Source of the DNA: Phoronis ovalis
Lineage: Eukaryota > Phoronida > Phoronidae
Direction of reading: 5' to 3'
Length of the DNA: 10,071 bases
NCBI GenBank assembly: GCA_028565635.1
Contig: JAOXYB010068367.1
Span: 1-10,071, forward strand
This document shows positions 6,618 to 10,071 of this stretch, piece after piece; positions within the stretch are counted from its first letter, which is position 1, and each line of letters opens with the position of its first letter. Under the pieces are notes generated by a model. It saw only the letters and a program-made list of their open reading frames with translations. It searched no databases and had not been told where the DNA came from. Position numbers and translations under genes: made by a program.

Positions 6618-7547
6618 GTCAGTTTATTATAGAACTTTTTAAAATGACTATTATAATATAAATGACTATTTGGCTGTTTACGCAAATTAAAAATATTAAA
6701 CATGAGAAATTGACAAATGTAAAAGACACATGAAATACTCAGGTTATTTTTTATGCAGGTATTTTTATAGCCTTGAAATCAATGGCAGAATTTATTGACT
6801 TTTATTTCCAGTAGCTTGTTCACTTCATATTTGAATGCAAGGCATTTGCATGCAGTATAAAGACTCACCAAAATATTGATGATTGTTAATTAATTTTTTT
6901 TGTATGGAGAGCAGTTTAAAAATTTAAAAAACTCAAGACTCTAATTATTGTTTTGCGAGTAAAACTTTCTGTTTTATTTTATTAATAATTATTTCTTATA
7001 TCGATTTTGAAGCACAAAATTCATGTAAAAACTATTAAGCATTTAACTATACAAAACCAAGTATAGTGTTTACTAGCACTCTGTATTAAAAGTGTAACCT
7101 CACAGCATTATCTGTAAAAAAATAATATTAATAATAATATACAATTTTCATGTATTCCTTCAATTAAGCTAATGTGATCAAAATTCACAACTCACCTGAA
7201 TATATCTGCTTTTGCATCCTAGAAAGTTGATATGTTGTTTACAATGTGTTGACAGATAATTCTGAACAATACAGTACAAATAACACAACAACTCAACATT
7301 ATTGTACTGCAAAGAACTGTTTACTATGTAGATACTTCAGTACTGTTTACTATGTAGATATTTTAGAAGTAAAACTTTACATCTGAGTCACTTTTATAAT
7401 TAATCAAATTAATAAACACATTCTTTGTTAAAATTCTCCATTTCCTACAAGATATTTTTCGCCGATGAAATATTTCCTAATAAAAATGTTAAACACAACG
7501 TTTGTAGCTCATCTCGTTATGTTACATGTATCTATTTGTCTGTTACT
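6618..7547. other. AT-rich non-coding stretch
   Basis: No supportable gene. The base composition is strongly AT, with stops in every frame. It holds a 19-bp direct repeat (7316-7334 and 7342-7360). It is also the downstream flank of the RING-NHL gene; the clearest AATAAA signals on that strand are two overlapping copies at 6973-6983, about 565 bp past the stop codon, so the polyadenylation site is uncertain. Confidence 0.65.
7316..7360. repeat. two-copy direct repeat, 26-bp period
   Basis: ACTGTTTACTATGTAGATA occurs at 7316-7334 and again at 7342-7360 with no mismatch. It is a local tandem duplication in non-coding DNA. Confidence 0.9.
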
Positions 7548-8729
7548 TTACATGTATTTGAACTTGAAGATGCAGTCAGATATGCAGTCAGTCACCAGTA
7601 CATGGTGATCCCGGGTGACTGCCAGACAACTGGGACCAGACATCTTGTCATCCTTACTATCAATGCCCCTGATGAACTCTCCAGTATATGAGAACACCTG
7701 GACATCTTTTCTGGTGTAATCACTGACAAGGACCTGGTGGTATTGATCCACAGCTATATATTTAGGACCCTGAGACTGTCCATTACCCTTTGTACCAAAC
7801 TGACGCTTGAACCGACCTTGATGGTCAAGTATCTGAATACGAAAGTTATCAGCATCAACAACAATAATATCATCATCAGGACCTATACACACTGCTTCTG
7901 GGTAGTTAAACTGTCCAGGTCCTGATCCAGTACTACCAAACCTGTGGAGTATATCACCATCACGGGTCACGACAATGATGACGTTATTATTTTGACAGCA
8001 TACAATCTGACTATGACTGTTTACAGCTACTCTTGTAATCCCATTTTTGCCAATAGTAAATTTTTTCTTGACATGTCCCTCAAGACTATAAATTATTGCT
8101 TTGTTAGAGCAATTTAGCAATAAATTTTGTTTGTTTAGTAAGGCACAAACCAGTTCATTAAACTGCTGAATAGCAGCCAGTGGACCAGGTGAGAAGGTAC
8201 TAGTTTCCCAGTGAGTGACATAGTGTCCAGCACTGTTCAGTTTCTGAATGCGATTGTGTCCAGTATCTGACACATACATCATACCTGAACTGTCTACAAC
8301 TACATACCGTGGACATTTAAACTGTCCTGTACCAGATCCCGAACTGCCTATCTTAGCCGCTGGTCTGTTGGTGATGGGATGATGACTGGCAGGGGCTGTT
8401 TGAGCTCCTGAGATGTAACTAGTTGTTTTATCCATATAAGCCTCTTTCAACATATCAATATAGAAACTGTACTGAAGCTTTTTTGCTCGTTTTGTAATGT
8501 AGTCTTTTTCAGTTTTAACATTCTTTCGTTCATCTGGAGACAGATTTGGTAGAGTTGTGACCTGTTTACATTTATTAGGACAGTGAACGGAGTTCCCCTT
8601 TGCCAGTTGAACGATACAGCTTAAACAGAGCGTATGATGACACGTTAACAGTTTGGGTTGATGGTCACCATCATCATAGAGTTCTGCACAGATGGAACAT
8701 TCCAGGGGGGAGGGACCTGCTGTTGCCAT
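7548..8729 (-). CDS. RING-NHL protein, malin-like architecture, probable E3 ubiquitin ligase (393 residues)
   Basis: Intact single-exon coding sequence. The chosen ATG (8727-8729) is Met12 of the longest open frame; the 11 codons before it cross a splice-acceptor-like TTTTTTAG, so they are probably intron. Residues 11-54 form a RING finger: C11-x2-C14, C30-x-H32, C35-x2-C38, C50-x3-C54. RING fingers recruit E2 enzymes for ubiquitin transfer. The last pair is spaced CX3C rather than the usual CX2C. Residues 55-125 are a charged linker without the B-box Cys/His pattern. From about 130 to the end there are roughly six NHL propeller blades, the clearest being GTGQFKCPRYVVVD..YVSDTGHNRIQ (133-163), GPGQFNYPEAVCIG..VVDADNFRIQ (270-299) and QGPKYIAVDQ..LVSDYTRKDVQVF (320-346); the blades around 175-235 are diverged. 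RING plus NHL without a B-box, at about 395 residues, matches malin (NHLRC1), but orthology cannot be claimed: molluscs have many RING/B-box/NHL paralogues. The substrate is unknown. Confidence 0.9.
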   Translation of the reverse strand: MATAGPSPLECSICAELYDDGDHQPKLLTCHHTLCLSCIVQLAKGNSVHCPNKCKQVTTLPNLSPDERKNVKTEKDYITKRAKKLQYSFYIDMLKEAYMDKTTSYISGAQTAPASHHPITNRPAAKIGSSGSGTGQFKCPRYVVVDSSGMMYVSDTGHNRIQKLNSAGHYVTHWETSTFSPGPLAAIQQFNELVCALLNKQNLLLNCSNKAIIYSLEGHVKKKFTIGKNGITRVAVNSHSQIVCCQNNNVIIVVTRDGDILHRFGSTGSGPGQFNYPEAVCIGPDDDIIVVDADNFRIQILDHQGRFKRQFGTKGNGQSQGPKYIAVDQYHQVLVSDYTRKDVQVFSYTGEFIRGIDSKDDKMSGPSCLAVTRDHHVLVTDCISDCIFKFKYM

Positions 8730-8731
8730 TT

Positions 8732-8748
8732 CTAAAAAATAATGCTTA
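8732..8748 (-). promoter_or_regulatory. splice acceptor just before the RING-NHL ATG
   Basis: The minus strand reads AAGCATTATTTTTTAG immediately followed by AA and the ATG. The pyrimidine-rich tract plus TAG fits a 3' splice site, so the gene probably has a 5' untranslated exon upstream. The best donor seen on this strand is GTAAGT at 9737-9742, which would give an intron of about 1 kb; that pairing is speculative. Confidence 0.5.
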
Positions 8749-8762
8749 ATATTGAATTTCAT

Positions 8763-9940
8763 GCATTATCCCATGAAGGATCAAAAATATGTCCTCCAAT
8801 TGCATCTTAATCCTCTCTCCATGATTTAATACTTGTCAAACAGGAGGTAAGCATATCATTCAATAGTATAAATTATGTTTTACAACCACTTTATTATGAA
8901 AACTCTAAACAATTGATTTTAAAAATTATTAAAAACTAAAAATTGCTTTTATTCAATGTATTCAATTGTTGGTGCCGAATGAGTTTGTAAAAAATCAAGA
9001 TTATTAATAATTGTACTTGAGATTGGGAGCCTTAATAAAGCTCTCTAAAATATTGCCTTAAGTTCTTAAAATTTTCTGTTTTCAAAAGTTATGACCCTTC
9101 AAAATTCAACTACCAGAAAAATGTCTTCACTTTTCATTTTGTGTGACACCCACATTTTTAGAAACATAGCTAAATCACAATTCACTATTTGAAATTGAAT
9201 GTACTGGACAATTTTTATTTCAGTTAGGGAGAGAGACCTTAGATTTTATTCAATTAATTCTCAAATTTAAAGATGAAAACTGTCAATAGAGTACCAGATT
9301 ATAGGCATTATATTATTATTGCAAAGCTGTGAAATTAAGTCTGTGTCAAAGCCACCAATTAAAGCTTTTGTGCCTACCTACCAGGAGATACTAGTTTTAT
9401 TGCCAAATATTAGTAACCTGGCAGTAAGACTTAAATCTGCACATCTCTGCATCTTATTTTACTGTAGTGATAGCCCTTTGGGAAAACTTTTTATTAAACC
9501 TTATTCAGTCGCATTCAGAACTAACAAAAATTTACATACAAATTAAAGAAAATGAAAAACTGAGTCGGTGCAATGCTAAAACTTTTAGTGCAGATGTAAT
9601 TAGAATATTTTTACATATTAGGGTATTATAATACTTGAAGTATTTTTGATAAAATGTCTCTTAATGTTGAGTATCAGATGATTTGTTACATCTGAAGGAT
9701 TACAAAAGCTGTAGCCAAAACATAAGCCCAATTCACACTTACACTTGGAGTGCTCTAGCTATAATAAAGCGCTTCACTTTCCATTGACACTGGCATGCTT
9801 TAATTTGCTTCTATCTTCAAATATCTCGAAGTGCTTTATTCTACTTTGATACGCTTCTGATATGCGGAGCTCTTTAGTTTAAGGAGTCAAGGAGGTGCTT
9901 AGTGTGTTAATTGGACATGTGTAAATTCGGTTATTCACCT
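8763..9940. other. non-coding upstream flank or 5' intron of the RING-NHL gene
   Basis: AT-rich with no supportable coding region; the longest open stretch (about 9319-9546, plus) has no ATG at its start and an unremarkable composition. A minus-strand GTAAGT donor candidate lies at 9737-9742. An imperfect inverted repeat (9763-9775 with 9828-9840) lies in a segment rich in AGTGCTTT-like words. No TATA box or promoter can be placed with confidence. Confidence 0.6.
9763..9840. repeat. imperfect 13-bp inverted repeat, possible remnant of a foldback element
   Basis: AATAAAGCGCTTC (9763-9775) and GAAGTGCTTTATT (9828-9840) pair at 12 of 13 positions, the remaining one being a G-T type mismatch. 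Related words (GAGTGCTCTAGCT near 9749, GGAGCTCTTTAG near 9867) flank it. No clear ends or target duplication were found. Confidence 0.4.
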
Positions 9941-9946
9941 TATATG

Positions 9947-9987
<41 letters not shown>

Positions 9988-10071
9988 ATATGTATATATA
10001 TATATGTATATGTATATATATATATGTTTATATATATGTATATATATTTGTATATATATATATATATATGT
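9941..10071. repeat. compound (TG)n/(TA)n microsatellite
   Basis: From 9941 to about 10027 the sequence alternates purine and pyrimidine without a break, including (TG)14 at 9953-9980, then TATATG-type repeats. After small interruptions (GTTTA, ATTTG) the TA repeats continue to the window end, so the full length is unknown. Confidence 0.97.

Noticed and set aside
6323-6703. 126-codon minus-strand open frame
   Set aside because: It mostly overlaps the plus-strand exon-like frame ending near 6617 and has no motif.
9205-9232. Plus-strand splice acceptor (TTTTTATTTCAG)
   Set aside because: No coding sequence follows; such sites occur by chance in AT-rich DNA.
9319-9546. 75-codon plus-strand open frame
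   Set aside because: It starts at TTG, is AT-rich and has no motif or splice context.

Overview
The window looks like AT-rich animal nuclear DNA, probably from a lophotrochozoan and perhaps a bivalve mollusc. Three things suggest this: a Ty3/gypsy (Metaviridae-type) LTR retrotransposon, a single-exon RING-NHL gene of a kind that is abundant in molluscs, and splice-site-like signals around a degraded exon. The taxon is inferred, not shown. There is no sign of bacterial gene organisation.

Positions 1-5133 hold a minus-strand Ty3/gypsy element, cut by the left window edge. Read in its own direction (right to left) it has: a putative 5' LTR (about 4758-5133) with U3 repeats, TATA box and AATAAA; a candidate primer-binding site (about 4741-4756); a leader with a three-copy tandem repeat of about 100 bp (4120-4404); a gag split over two frames with two in-frame stops; a long pol frame with CCHC knuckle, protease, reverse transcriptase and RNase H (803-3202); and an integrase in a different frame (1-812) that runs off the edge. 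The 3' LTR is outside the window. The copy is almost certainly non-autonomous: the reverse transcriptase lacks one catalytic aspartate, and the frame breaks in gag, between gag and pol, and at the RNase H/integrase junction.

Positions 5134-6617 are host DNA on the other side of the insertion. From 5511 there is a plus-strand stretch of about 1.1 kb that reads as Ser/Lys/Asn-rich protein. It follows a strong splice acceptor but changes frame several times, so it is either a decayed exon or an exon carrying indel errors. Positions 6618-7547 are AT-rich and non-coding.

Positions 7548-8729 (minus strand) encode an intact RING-NHL protein of 393 residues with no B-box, the architecture of the E3 ubiquitin ligase malin (NHLRC1). 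A splice acceptor lies two bases before its ATG. Positions 8763-9940 show no gene, and the window ends in a long TG/TA microsatellite. The retrotransposon and the two host loci show no functional link beyond proximity.
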